64,000 nt of DNA from Eonycteris spelaea (lineage: Eukaryota; Chordata; Mammalia; Chiroptera; Pteropodidae). Positions 23,481 to 36,819 of the stretch are shown piece after piece. Position 1 is the stretch's first letter; each line of letters starts with the position of its first letter. The notes under the pieces are model-generated. The model worked only from the letters and a program-made list of their open reading frames with translations. It had not been told where the DNA came from and did not search any database. Position numbers and translations under genes: made by a program. Location: the NCBI GenBank assembly GCA_003508835.1, contig PUFA01000546.1:62001-126000 (forward strand). Reading direction: 5' to 3'.

Positions 23481-23880
23481 TCCTCCCATGGCTTTATTGA
23501 AATATAAGACAATTAGTTGCTCATATTTACATTGTACAATTCAATGAGTAGTTTTTCAATTATAGTTGGCATACAATAATATACCAGTTTCAGTTGTATA
23601 GGATAGTGATCAGAGATCAAAATAATTCACAAAGTGATCATCCCATTAAATCTAGTACCCCTCTTCCCCCTTACATATTTATTATGACATTAGCCATCTT
23701 CCCCATGCTACACTCTACATCTCCATGTCTATTCTGCAACTATCCATCTATACCTCTTAATCCCTTGGCCTTTTTTTTTTTTTTTTGCCATCCTCCAAAC
23801 CCCTCCCATCTAGTATCACCCAAAATATTCTCTGTATCTATGAGTTTATTTCCACTTTTGTTGTTGTTGTTGCCCATTTT
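23480..23880 (-). repeat. LINE-derived fragment
   Basis: Pyrimidine-rich text ('ggctttattgaaatataaga', 'ttatagttggcatacaat', 'ctgtatctatgagtttattt') resembles reversed old L1 sequence. It contains a T run of about 17 at 23771-23787. It lies between the broken end of the hAT element and the minus-strand L1. Confidence 0.5.
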
Positions 23881-26800
23881 GTTTTTTGGAAGAGTTTGAG
23901 GAGCATACGTATTAAATCTTCTTTGAATGTTTTGTGGAATTCACAGTTGAAATCATATGGTCCTGGATTTTAATTTTTGGTAGGTTTTTGATGATTGTTT
24001 CAATTTCCATACTGCTGATTGGTTTATTTAGATTTTCCAGTTCTTCTTGACTCTGTCTAGGAAGGTTGTATTTTTCTAAGTACTGATACATTTCTTCTAG
24101 GTTATTAAATTTGGTGTTATATACTTTTTCATAGTATTCTTGCATGATTCTGATATTTCTGCAATGTCAGTATTCTGATATTTCTGCAATGTCAGTCGTA
24201 ATTTCCCCTCTTTCATCCCTGATTTTGTTTATTTGTGTCCTTTCTCTTTTTTCGTTAGTGAGTCTAGCCATGAGTTTGTCAATTTTATTAATCTTTTAAA
24301 AGAACCAGTCTTTGTTGCATTTATTTTTTCTATCATTTTTTGTTTGTTTTCAATTTCATTTATTTCTGCTCTAATTTTGATTATTCCTTTCTTTCTGCTG
24401 ATTTTAGGCTTTATTTGTTCTTCCTTTTCTGGTTTTTTAAGATGAAGGGTTAGGTTGTTTATTTGGATTCCTTCTTGTTTTTGAAGGTAGGCCTGTAATG
24501 ATATGAACTTTCCTCTTAGTACCGCTTTTGCCATGTCCCAAAAGTTTTGATATGTTGAACTATATCATTATCATTCATTTCTATGTATCTCTTGATCTCT
24601 CTTTTTATTTCTTCTCTGATCAAGTTATTCTTCAGTAGCATGTTGTTTAACGTTTATTTATTTGTATTTCTTCCTGCTTTCTTTTTGCAGTTGATCTCTA
24701 GTTTCAAACCATTTTGTGATCAGAGGACATGGTTGGTATGATTTCAACCCTCTTATATTTGTTGAAGCTATCTCTGTGTCTCATATGTGGTTCTTGATTC
24801 TTGCGAATGTTCATGTGCACTATGTATAACAGCTGTTTTGAGATGGAAGACTCTGTAAATGTCTATATGTCCAGTTGTCTAATGTGTCTTTTAAGGATAT
24901 TATTTCCTTATTGATTTTGTTTAGATGATCTGTCCATATCCAACAGTGGGATATTTAGATCCTCTACTAAATATGGTCTGTTTCTCCCTTTAGTTCTGTT
25001 AGTAATTGCTTTACATATTTCGGGCTCCCTGATTGGGAGCATAGATATTAATAAGTGTTATGTCTTCCTTGGTGCATGATTCCCTTTATCATTATTATGA
25101 AGTGTCCCTCAGTATCTTTTTTATCTTTTTTTATTTTGAAGTCTATTTGTCTGATATTAGTACTGCTACTCCCACTTTTCTCTGAATGCCATTTGCTTGA
25201 AATATCATTTTCCACCCTTTCACTTTGAGTCTATATTTGTCTTTGGAGCTGAGATGTGTCTCCTGGAGGCAGCATATGGTTGAGTTTGTTTTTGATTCCA
25301 TTCTGTAATTCTGTGCCTTTTTTTTTGGTGAGTTCATTCCATTTACATTTAGGTGATTATTGAAATATGAGGTCTTTTATAGCCATTTTATCTTTTGCTT
25401 TCTGGTAGCTCAGTGTTTCCATTGTTTCCTTGTCCTTGTGTTTCTGTTTTCTTTATTTTGATTGGCTTTGGGTTTTCCCTCTGGTTTTTGTTTTAAGTTA
25501 TAATACTTCGTATCTGAATCTTTGCATGTGGTTACCATTATGAATACGTAAAGGATAGCTATATTTATACACACACACATATATACATATGTACTATGTA
25601 TATATACACACACACACATATATATACACTATACATATGTATGTGTATGTATACACACACAAGTGTCCATTTTATTCTATGTGTGCCTTATCTCCATTCC
25701 CCTTTGTGAATTTGGATCTTTGAATCCCCCCTTTTCAGTCATTATTATCTCCAATTTGTCCCTATATATGCTGAACATTCACTTCTATCTTGGTTTTAAC
25801 AATTTTCTTTTATTACTTAAGCTTATTAATGCCCTCTTCTTCTCTGCTTTTATTTAACTGATAGTTATTTTACTCCTCATTATGTTTTTTTTCTTTTTGT
25901 CATTTTGTTTAGGTAAACTAATCCCCCTTCCAGTATTTCCTGTAGTGCAGGCCTCGTAGTGGAGAATTTCTTTAATTTTTGTATGTCTGTGAAGGTCTTT
26001 AATTCCTTTGTCATATCTAAAGGAAAGTTTAGCTGGATACATATTTTCTAGGCTGGTAGTTCCTTTCACTTCATAGTTTAAATATTTTGATTCCATTTCT
26101 TTCTGGCTTGTAAGGTTTGCACTGAGAATCCAAGGATAAGTCTAATAGGTTTTCCTTTATAAGCTACTGGTTTATTTTTTTCCCTGGCTGCCCTAAGAAT
26201 TCTTTCTTTGATGTGATTTTTTGATAACTTTATTAAAATGTGTGTTGGTGAAGGCTTTTTTAAGATTATTTTTAGATTTTAGATTTTTAGATTTTATAGA
26301 TTATTGAGATTATGGTGTTTCTGTTGACTTCTTGAATTCCAAGCTCCAGCTCATTCCTTAGATTTGGGAATTTTCGTCCACTATTTGTCTGAAAATGCTT
26401 TCTAGGTCCCTGTTCCATTCCTTGCTTTCGATAATGCCCATTTTTCTTATGTTCCTCTCATGATCGTATCAGCTAGTTCTTGAATTTCTCTTTCATTATT
26501 TTTAATTCTTGGGTTTCTCTCTTCTTCCCTCTGATTCATTCTAGATTTTCTGTCTTAATATCACTGATTCTTTCTGTCTTAATATCATGATTCTTTCCTC
26601 CATTTGGTTGACTGTATTTCTAAGCTTGCTATTTCATTTTCCAACTCTTGGCATTTGGTTCTTTTATCTCCAGAATGTATTCTGTTATTTTTGAGGGTGT
26701 CAATATCCTTTGCTCTGCTCATCTAGTTGTTTTTCAATTCCTGAAATTGTTGGATATGACTCATTTCAGAACTCACTGAGCTTTTTCAGAAGTACATCCT

Positions 26801-27690
26801 GTATTCTCTGTCATTTAAGTTGCATATTTCTATGTCTGTTAGCTTATTTTCTGGAGATTTTTATCTTTCTTTCTGAAATACCTTATCATCTTGGTTTTTT
26901 CATGGTGTTTAATAGACTATTTGTTCACTTGGGCATTATGGAAGTGTATTCTGCTGTTTTTCCAGAAAGAAGATTTATTATAATAAAGTCTCTCTTTAGC
27001 CTATAGCAAAACAGGTGCTCTTCTTTTGGTTCCAGAAGGTGGCGTCTAAGCTTTGGATCTCTGCTTTTATATAAAGCCTTAAAAACACTTTTAAATTTTC
27101 TTGTAGATATTTAATTGCTCTTGCTACCCTCAGTTTCAGTCCCTGTCAGTGTCAGAGCCAGCCTGAGAAGCATTTACTCAGATTCTCCTGGGCTCCTTGG
27201 TGATTTTGGTCTTGGAGAGTATGGGGTGAGGGGCCTTCTGGGTTGGGGTTTGAGGACTGCGGCTCAGCCTCAGTTTTGCAACCATGGCCAGCAAAAATCA
27301 ACTGTTGTTTCTCTGCTGTCCTGTCCCACTTCTCTGCTTTCTGCCCTGTAGACTGGGCCCTGCAGCTGGCCACTCCCAGGGAGCTCACAGCTTTCCCAGG
27401 CAGAACTGTCCAGGGAACTCGCCCCATGAACTCACTGCTCCTTCTACTCCCCACCCCCACCCACCCTCCTACAGGAAGCTCTGGTGTCTGAGAGGCAGCT
27501 TCTTTATTTCTTCCAGTTCACCGCCTGGCACCCAGGGTTCTGACCTCATGGTAGCTCTTATGAGCAGTCCTATGCACAGACGTGCTGTGTGCAGTTTGGG
27601 TGTTTTTCGTTGAGTTTTAGATGTTCAGCTTATTGTTGTTTCAAGGGGAGAAATGTGGGACATCTGCTATTCTGCCATGTTTCCAAAGAT
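23880..27690 (-). mobile_element. LINE-1, minus strand, 3'-truncated within ORF2
   Basis: Reading leftward from about 27690: a GC-richer 5' UTR (27690-27000); ORF1 coiled-coil and C-terminal part (26950-25860, with ENMYPAKLSFRYDKGIKDLH near 26030); an ORF1-ORF2 spacer with a TA/CA microsatellite; the ORF2 endonuclease start (ICCLQETHLSSKDKYRLKVK, about 25275-25210); and the ORF2 linker to the early reverse-transcriptase region (24534-23912). The copy stops before the RT catalytic core. ORF2 is broken into short pieces by stops and frameshifts. Its 5' end abuts another L1 of the same orientation. Confidence 0.85.
25565..25665. repeat. CA/TA microsatellite
   Basis: Alternating purine-pyrimidine DNA of mixed CA and TA units lies within the spacer of the minus-strand L1. 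Such tracts can adopt Z-form or extrude. Confidence 0.8.
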
Positions 27691-30600
27691 TCTCCTCTAA
27701 TCTGTTTACATTTAAAGTGATTACTGATAGGTACATAGTTTACCGCCATTTTATTATTTATATTTGTTATTTCTATTTTCTTTTTAACCCCCTTCTCTTT
27801 TTACAGAAGTCTCTTTAACATTTCTTGCAATACTGGCTTGTTTAGTGATGAATTCCTTAAGCTTTTCCTGTATGGGAAGCTTTTATCTTACCTTCCATTT
27901 TTAATTGAAACTCTTGCCGGGTAGAGTATTTGTGATTGTAGATTCTTGTTTTTTCAAAACCGAATATTTCTACCAGTCCCTTCTGGCCTGAAAAGTTTCC
28001 ATTGAAAAAATCAGCAGACATTCTTATGGGGGTACCTTTGTAAGTAACTAGCTGTCTTTCTCTTGCTACTTTAAGATTCTCTCTTTGCCTTTGACTTTTG
28101 GCATTTTCATTATGGTGTGTTTTGGTGTAGGTCTGTTTGAGTTCCTCTCTTTGAGGACTCTTTGTGCTTCCTGAACTTGTATGTCTAATTCCTTTGCCAG
28201 GTTAGGGAAGTTTTGTCATTATTTCTTCAAATAAATTCTCCATCCCGTGCACTCTCTCTTCCTCTTCAGGTACTCCTATGATCCATATATTTTCATGTTG
28301 TCCCAGAGATCTCTTAAACTATCTTCATTAAAATTTTTGTTGTTGTTGTTGTTCTGATTGGTGTGTATTCTGCTACCTTGTCTTCCATTTGCTGTTTCGA
28401 CCTTTACTTTGTCCAATCTACTGTTGAATCCTTCTAGTGTATTCTTCATTTTAGTTATTACATTCTTCATTTTTGTATTGTTCTTTTTTATGGCTTCTAT
28501 GTCTTTTGTATGCTTACAGTCTCTCTATGATGTTCTCATTGTGTTCATCCATCCTCCCATAATTTCATTGAGCATCCTTATAACCATTATTTTGAACTCT
28601 GTCTCTGGTGGGTTGCTTGCCTCCATTTCACTTACCTTATTTTCTGGAGTTTTCTCCTGTTGTTTCATTTGTGGCATGTTTTTCCCCCCTCATTTTGTTA
28701 ACCTCTCTGTGTTTGTTTCTTTGTGTCAGGAATATTTGTTTCATCTTTCAGCCTTGGCTAGATGTCCTAATGTGGAAGTGTTTTGTGTGCTCAGTGGTGC
28801 ACTCTCCCTTATCCCCTATCTTGGGGCTCTGGATGTAATCTTTGTGTGGGTTGTGTGTGATCTTCTGTTGTCGCCAAGCCTTTATTTTTGTAAGCACATA
28901 AGTGAATGGGATTAACGTGCAGGCTGACTAAGTGTGGGATTGGCTGCACCCACAAGGTAAGAGTTCCTGTGTGGGGCTGACCCCATTGAGTGGTTTTTGC
29001 CCCAGCAACCATCCTTTGTGTGTACTGCTAATAGGACTAGTCAGGATTTGCTCTCTTGTGGTCTGGTGCCAGGCTCAAGATGTGTTGGTTTTGTGACTGC
29101 CTTGGGAGAGACTCCTCTGTAGGCCAAGCTCAGCAGCTACTTGTGATTGTTCAGGTCTACTTGGTGGGAGCTAAAAGGGTCCACAGATGGTTGTTGCCTA
29201 TGTTGGATCTATGGGTAAATGGAAGAGACAACACTGTTGGCAGTGGTCGGTTATCCCCTGTCCCTGACCTAAGGCAGTTTAACAGGGATCAGTGCCCCTC
29301 CAGGTTTGACACTGCCTGTCAGTTGCCTGTAAGTCTCTGAAACTGGAAGAGCCTCTGGGTGATATACATGTTGTGTGGTGCAGAGACCTTGGGAGTCTCC
29401 TGGATCTATTGAGTAAATTTCTCCCTGCCACTACAGCGTCAGTTTTACATGCCAATGCTGTCTCTGTGGTTTCTGTACAAGTTTCTAATTGTTGCAAAGT
29501 CAGTTGCTGCCCACCTTGGACCTGAATGCACTACCCCAGGGCCGGGGCAGCTTCCTATCAACATGCAATGGGCACTTTATTGGATGGGCAGAAGTTCAGG
29601 GAGTCAAGTGCTGTCAGGCCAATACAGATCCCTGTAATCCCCTCAAGAGATATTGAAACTCGTACAGGCAGCAGTGTCTGCCCACAACTGTTTTTCTCTA
29701 AAATGCACTTATGCACTAGCCAAGGTCTGCTGCTTGTTTTTAGACTGCATAACCCCAGAGCCAAGCAGGACACAGGCTGCTGGCACTTTGTGGCTTGGGT
29801 GAAGCGAAATATCAGGGAGACAAGGGCCGTCAGGCCAATACAGCCTCAGTTTTGCTGCAACTTCTATGCCTGGGCTTTCCCATTGTATTCACAGATCACA
29901 GTGAGGCCAAGTGAGGCCAACTGCTATCTGGGGCAGTCCCACAGACCCCCTGTGCTCCCTGGATGCACTATTGCAACTCTTGCAGGCAGCAGAGATCTGC
30001 TTGCCTCTGATTTCTGTGCAGTGTCTGCCCTTGTGCTAGCCAGAGTTTATTGCCTGTTTGGATTGGGAAATCCAGGGGGAAGGGGCAGGGCTGCGACAGT
30101 TCACTGTCAATGAGCCACCTGGGGCAATTTATGGGTAGGGTGGAGTGGGGTCTCAGAGAGGACAATGGCAATCAGATCAATACAGCCTCAGTCTTGCTGA
30201 AACTTTGGTAAGCATTTGCATGTTCCCACAGAAGTCCCAGATCACAGCTGCTTTCTGAGACTGGCCCAGGATCCCGAGATCTGCCCAAGTTCATGTTGGC
30301 AGCAGTGATCTGCCTGAAACTATCTCAGAAATGCAGACTTACGGCACTGGCTGTCAGTTGTAAATGGTTGGCCTTGAATTGGCACAGGGCATAGCAGCCA
30401 TCCAGGAACAAAAGCCCCCGGTAATCTGCAGGTCGAGTTGGGTGGGCTGATACCCTCAGGCCAGTGCTTCCTAATGGCCCTGTGGGAAAGGCCTGCACAG
30501 TCAAGCTTCTGAGATCTGTAGATTACCAGGTAGGGGGGCCGGACTAAGAACAATGGTTTGCTGCCAGCCCTCATTCTGGTGCCAGGTAATCTGACTTTCT

Positions 30601-31110
30601 TGGTATGGATCCCACCTGAGCCTCTGAACCACTGCTGGTGTCCCAGGTGAGTGTCCAGAGGTCGGAAAGCCTGCACGTGGTCCTTCAAAGGGGCTTCTAG
30701 GGTTTCAGTCTCCTTCTGTCTCATCCAGGTGGTTGGAATCCCCTCTGGTTTTTACAGTCAGAGTTATTGGAATCTCCTCTTCCTTGGGCTGAGATCCTGA
30801 GCTGGGGAGTTCCTAAATGAGACCAGAAACCCTCTGTCCTTCAGAGAGCCTCTGCAGCCTCACTTTCCCTTCTAATTATCCTCTATCACCCATAGGTGTG
30901 GGTCCAGCCCTATTTGAGATTTTGCCCCTCCTACCATCTTTGATGTGGCTCATTTACATTATCAGACATAGGTGTTACAATCAGCTGGACTTCAGGTGAT
31001 TTTCCATGTTGATTATTTTATAATTTGGTTGTAATTTCAATGCGGACCTGGGAGGAGAGGAACCCTGCTTTTATCTAGTCCTCCATCTTCCTCTATTCCC
31101 CAGCTATAGT
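27690..31110 (-). mobile_element. LINE-1, minus strand: 5' UTR and ORF1 only
   Basis: A long 5' UTR of about 2.3 kb (31110-28800) starts with the inverted form of the usual L1 5' end ('tcctccatcttcctctat' at about 31080). It is followed by ORF1: a helical N-terminal part, EDSLRDLWDNMKIYGS near 28330-28280, and the C-terminal region down to about 27850. Stops interrupt ORF1. The ORF1-ORF2 spacer at 27850-27690 ends where the other minus-strand L1 begins, so ORF2 is missing. Its 5' end lies only about 80 bases from the start of the telomere-like array. Confidence 0.85.
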
Positions 31111-31189
31111 TCTTAATAATGCCTTAGATGGGGAAGGCATGAGATATATTAATTTTTTTTATTAGAAGGCACTGCTGAAGCACTCTAAA

Positions 31190-34100
31190 TCTTAGCATAA
31201 CCCTTGCCCTTTACCCTAACCTTTACCCTTTACCCTAACCCTAATTTTAACCTTAATTCTAACACTAACCCTAAATCAAACCCTAAACAGAACTCTAACA
31301 TAAATCCTAGCCCTAGTCCTTACTATAATCCTACTTATAACTCTAACACTAATTTAATATCAAACCCTAACCTAGAAGCTAATTCTAGTCATAAACCTAA
31401 TCATAACCCTAAGCCTAAATAACTATAAACTCAAACCTAGCCCTATTCCTAACTCACAACCTAACTCTCATGTTGAAACCTAACTCTCATTAAACCTGAC
31501 CCTAGCCTTTTCCTTAACACTAAACCCAAACTTAAACCATGTCTAACTCAAACCTTCAAATCAAATGTAACTCCAACCGTAACCCTAATTATACACTCAA
31601 CCTGAAATGTAACCCTAACCTTCGCCCCAAGTCTGAACCTAAACCTAATCCTAATTTAAATCCATAAATGAATCCCATAACTACCTCTAAGCCTAACCTT
31701 AAACCTAACCCTAGTCAAAAGCTCAACTGAACCCTAACCTTATCGTGAACCCTCACCCTAACCCTAACCATAGCCATATCTCAAAACCTAACCATAAGCA
31801 TAACCCTAACTCTAACACTATCCCTAACCCTTACCCAACATTTAACATAATCAAAACCCTGACCCTTGGCTGAAATCTAACTCTAAATTTTATCCTAATT
31901 TGAAACCAAACTTTAACCTCAAAGCTAAGGCCAACCCTAAATATAAACCTAACCCTAACACTAACTCAAAACCTACCCATAACCCTTAATCTAACCTTAA
32001 CTTTAGACCTCACTCTAAATCTAAATGTAACCCTAACTCAAAAACTAACCCCAACCTAAACATACTTAAAAAACCAAACCTTGAACTCAAAGCTAAATCT
32101 CACCCTAACCCTAACCCTCATCATAAAATTAAAACCAAAACTTAAACCCTGGCCCTAATCATAACCTTAACTCTAAACCTAATGCTGAATGAAACCTAAA
32201 CCTAACACTGAACTCTAACCTCTATCCTACCTCTTTCCCTACCTAACCCTACAAACCCAACCTCTCTCACACTAACCCTAAACCTAATTTAAAGCTATGC
32301 CTTACCATAACGCTAACCTAACAGTAACGCCAATCTTAATCCAAAACCTAAACCTAGTTATTAACTCAAAATTAACCTCACAGTAAGATTAACTCTAAAC
32401 CTAACTCTAACTAAATCCTAACTCAACATCTAACATTAACCCAAACCATAACACTTAATGTAAGCCAAACATGAGCCTTTATCCTAACTCTCGCCTTCAA
32501 CCCTAATCATAATGCTACCTTGAAATTTGACTCTAACCAACTCTAAGTCTAAATCTAACACTAAACCTAAAGTTAACCAATATTCAAACCTAAACCCTAA
32601 CTTCAAAGCTAACCTTAACCCTAACTCTAGCTTTACCCTGATCTTAATCCTCAACTTAACTCAAAACTTAGCCTTAACCCTAACCGTAAAATCAACTCAG
32701 AACACAACCCTAAACCTAACCCTAACTGTAAATTTAATTGGAACTCCATGCCTTATCCTAATGCTAACCTGAGCACTAAGCCTTTTTTTAATCCCAAAAG
32801 CTTACCTCAAAAAAAATCTAACTCTAATACTAACATTAATCCCAATTATTAACTCAGATTAAACCTACCCCTGAATTCAACCCTTACTCTAACCATAACG
32901 CCAACCCCAAATCAAGACAAACTGTAACACTAAGCCTAACACTGAACTTTAAACCTAATCTTAAACTTTACCGCAATCCTAACCCTAATCCTGATCACAA
33001 AGATAAATTTTAAACCTAACCATAAGCCTAATGCAAAACTATAAATCAAATGTAAACTTAATCCTCTCCCTAGCCATTTTTGCTACTCTAAATTCAACAC
33101 TAATCATAATTTAACCCAAAGGCCAACCTCAAAGCTAACACTACTTTAACATGAAACCTAACCCTAATTCTCGATCTAAACTTAATCTACAACCACTCCT
33201 TTCCTTAATCCTAACCATAATCCTATTATAGACCCAAACCTAAACTCAAAACTAACTCTTACCATAACCCTAACCCTAATCAATAAATTCAACACTAAAC
33301 CTAACCTTAACTAATTATAACTCTAACCCTAAATTTAACTGTAACCCAAAACCTAACTCTAACCTTAAAACCAACATTAAACTGAACCCTGGCACTTACC
33401 ATAATCCTAATCTAAATCTTCCCTGAAACTCAAACACTAACCACAAGCCTAATTCTAACATTAAAAAAATTCAAATCACAAAATTCAACACTATCTTTCA
33501 CCCTAACTCTAAGCCTAAACATTACTCAAAACTTAACGCTAACCCTAACCCTAACCCTAAATCAACTCAGAACATATATTTAACTCTAAACCTAACCCTA
33601 AACCTAAAACTGACCCAAAACCTAATCCAAATCATACATCTGACCTTAATGTTAAGCTTAACACTACCTTAGCATAAGTCCAAAACTTAACCTCAAAACT
33701 AACTTTAAACCTAGCCCTTATCCTAATACTAATCCTACATCAATCATAATTTAAACGCAAACCTTAATCTCAAAGTTAACTCAAAACTAGTCTTATTCCT
33801 GAACCTATTTTAAACTGAACTCTAACTGTAACCCAAAGCAAATCCTAGCCCTTTCACTGACCTAATTTATAAGGCCTAGCCTCAGAGCTAAATCTAACTC
33901 TAAACTGAACACTGAACCTAATGAGAAACACAAACCTAACACTAACTCTAACTTCATTCCTAACTATAATACTGTCTCTAAACCTAAACCTAACCTTAAT
34001 ACTAACCCTAACCATAAACTCAATCTTTACCCTAACTCTTATTCTATACGTAACACTAACTCTAACCATAATTCAGTACCTAAGCAAACAACCCTAACCT

Positions 34101-35590
34101 AATTCTAACCCTAACCAAAACCTAACCCAAATTCTAATTTAAAACCCAGACCCTGACCACAGTTAACTCTCTATTCTAATGTTATTCATAAAGTGAACTC
34201 TAAACCTAATTTAAACCCAAATACTAATCCCAAAGCTAACTGCACCCCAACAGTTACCTTAATACTAATGCAAATGCTACCTCTAAATTAAACTCTAACC
34301 ATAAACCTAACCATACCCTAGCCCTTAATCAAACCCTTACACAAATAATAATTCTAAACAAAAACTCATCCCTAACATTAACTCTATCCTAACTCAAAAC
34401 TTAACACTATCCCTAACTTGAACCTTAAAATTAGCAGTTACTCTAATTCTAACACAAACCTAAATCTAACATGAAGACAACCCATATCATAAACTCAACC
34501 CTATCTCTAACCCTACATCAATCTCTATTGCTCACATTCACACTAATCCTAACTCAAAAAGTAAACCTAACCCTCAAACTAATACTAAATTTATCCCAAC
34601 CTCTAGTTCCTAAACTAATTTTACACCAAATAAAATCTAATTTTTAACCCAAGCCTAACATCTAAGGTAACATAAAAAACCAACCCAAAATCTTAACCAA
34701 CTCATCAATTTAATGATAACAAAACAAAAAACTTAAACACTACCACCAAGTCAAAGCTTACCTAAAATGAATGCAAATTTGACCCAATCATAATCACAAC
34801 CCTTAGCATAACCATAAATAGAAATGAACACTAACTCTAACCCTAAATTTAACACTTACATGAACCTAACCCTAAAACTAACCTTAAATACAGCCTAAAA
34901 ATAGTCTTTACACAATCCTTAAATTAAACCTAATTATAAATTCCGCCCAAACCCTAATCTCAAAGCTAAAACTAATCCTAACCATGAACTAATGCTACTT
35001 ATAAACCCAACTCTACACCAAACCCAAATTTGAATTCTAACTCTAACACTACCCTACATGTAACACTACCTCTAGTTTTACTTTAATGCTAAACCTAACC
35101 CTAATTGAAATCCAAACTCAAACCTGAACTTTGGTTTACTCTAATGCTAGACTGAGACTAATCATAAACCCAACCCTAACTTTTAACTTAAGAAACCCTA
35201 ACTCAAAACATAAGCCAACCTGAAGCCTAAATCCGATCCGATCCTAACCTCTGTTTCAAAACCAAAAATTAACCCTTCCTGTAAGGTGAAGCCTCTAATT
35301 TAACTCAACCCTAACCTTTAACCTAACCCCAAACCCATATCCAAACCTAATCTCGAACTTAATTGAAAGCTAACTTCAGTGCTAACTTAATTCAAAACTC
35401 AACCCCAAACTAACTGTTACCTAAACCAGAACATAATCCTAACTCAAACCAAACAACTAAACTTAACAGTCACCACCACCCTCATATGAAACTCACAAGT
35501 AACCCTCACCCTAATCCTAAACGGCTTCAAATTATCCCCACCCTAAAGCTAACTATAATCCTGCCTCAAAGTTAACCCTGCATGTTAATA
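31190..35590 (+). repeat. degenerate telomere-like array, CCCTAA orientation, segment 1
   Basis: The plus strand is an almost guanine-free succession of variants of CCCTAA (ctaacc, ctaaac, ctgaac, ctaatc). Perfect hexamers rarely exceed three in a row; the clearest run is at 33539-33560. Non-telomeric words such as 'tctcaaagctaa' and 'cataaactcaa' recur, indicating a higher-order unit rather than simple decay. Long open frames rich in Asn, Pro, Leu and Thr here are artefacts of composition. Confidence 0.93.
34988..35410 (+). repeat. array-internal duplication, copy 1
   Basis: About 420 bases align well with 38754-39165. Shared anchors are 'aacccaactctacac', 'aatgctagactga', 'taatcataaaccc', 'aacccttcct' and 'catatccaaacct'. 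Confidence 0.85.
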
Positions 35591-36815
35591 ACAAGTCACT
35601 TCCAAACAGTGTTGTTCACTACTTTTATCTCTCAGAGAATGGACACAAAACTTGTTGTCTCATGCATGTAGTCTTTTAAAGTTTGTGCCCAAAAGGTGCT
35701 TTTGACATGGGATAGGCATACTAAGATATGTCTGTTCAGAGCACCATTTACACAGAGATAGAATCCAATATACTGTTATGCCGGTAGCTCAGATTCTGAT
35801 GTGACTGTTTTCAGGACCAATCGAAGAGGCTAAGTGGAAACACTCTTTAGATCAAGTGGCCCTTTACTCTTTCAATTCCTACACATCCAACAAAATGATG
35901 AGTTCAAACTGGGATCTTATGCTGCAAATTCATACCAAGTGAGACATCTACCAAAAGAATTATGTAGAGTGCTTCTTTCATGACTTGACTTAAGACTTGT
36001 TCTGTAATACGTGTAATCCTTTGTTTCACTATAATGGGTAATTTGTGCGGCATAGACAATATACTTGCAAACTTTGTCACCATTGTTCTCTCAGCACATG
36101 AAAATGAAACACATTCTCTAAGGAATGTGTTTTATGATGTACATATCCAAAAAATGTTTTAGACAAGGTATGAGCACAAGGTTTGAGCAGTACATTTGCA
36201 TTTCTAAAAAGTTCTTAGTCAGGAAATGGATATCATAATTAACCATAGCGTGAGGTAAAGCAATTGACTTGAGCACACTATATTCAGCAATGATACAATT
36301 TCTTGCAATGATACTCAACATATCCTGTAATGCTACAGCCAAGTCTCTGTGTGATTGGTTTTCAATATTTTCTAAGCATCTGTGAAAATCCTTTTTAGAT
36401 CAGTCGCCTTTTACTCCTCAAACCCCTTACATTGTGCTCTCACATTGTTGAATATTAAATTCTACCTTGTAAATTCATACCAAGCAGGATACTTGCCAAA
36501 AGTCTTTCACAGAGAATTGATTTGCTGGATATACCTAAAGTCCTTTCTGGAATAAATGTGGTACCATGTTTTAGTACGGTGTGTATTTTTGTATGTCATC
36601 GCATGGCTACTGTACAACTCTTGGTCATCACACAATTCCTGTCAGCAAATGGAAACTAAACGCATTTCCTAAAACATTGTGGTGTGTTCCAAAGATGTTT
36701 TTGAACAAAGTCTTAACACACCGTGTAAGCTCTGAGAGGGCACTCTCAACAGTACTTAGAGGATGGACATCACACTTACCAGTAATGCACATAATTAAGC
36801 GATTGTCTTGAGCTC
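35590..36815 (+). repeat. satellite with period of about 0.54 kb, embedded in the array
   Basis: Two-plus units can be aligned: 'aattcataccaag' recurs at 35928 and 36472, and 'tagatca' plus 'ccttttactc'-type words recur at about 35850 and 36395. Base composition is balanced, unlike the array on both sides. Related units occur in inverted orientation at 51.24-53.40 kb. No gene was recognised. Confidence 0.8.
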
Positions 36816-36819
36816 ATGA

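Noticed and set aside
28358..28915. Plus-strand 185-codon hydrophobic open frame
   Set aside because: It is the antisense of LINE-1 ORF1 and 5' UTR; hydrophobicity comes from reading T-rich antisense DNA.
31204..31422. Open frames rich in Asn, Pro, Leu, Thr (also 32527-32772, 40640-40852, 42785-43075) and Arg/Val/Phe-rich ones on the other strand
   Set aside because: They follow from the low-complexity CCCTAA-like composition, which seldom forms long stop-free runs by chance except in some frames. No start context or family.
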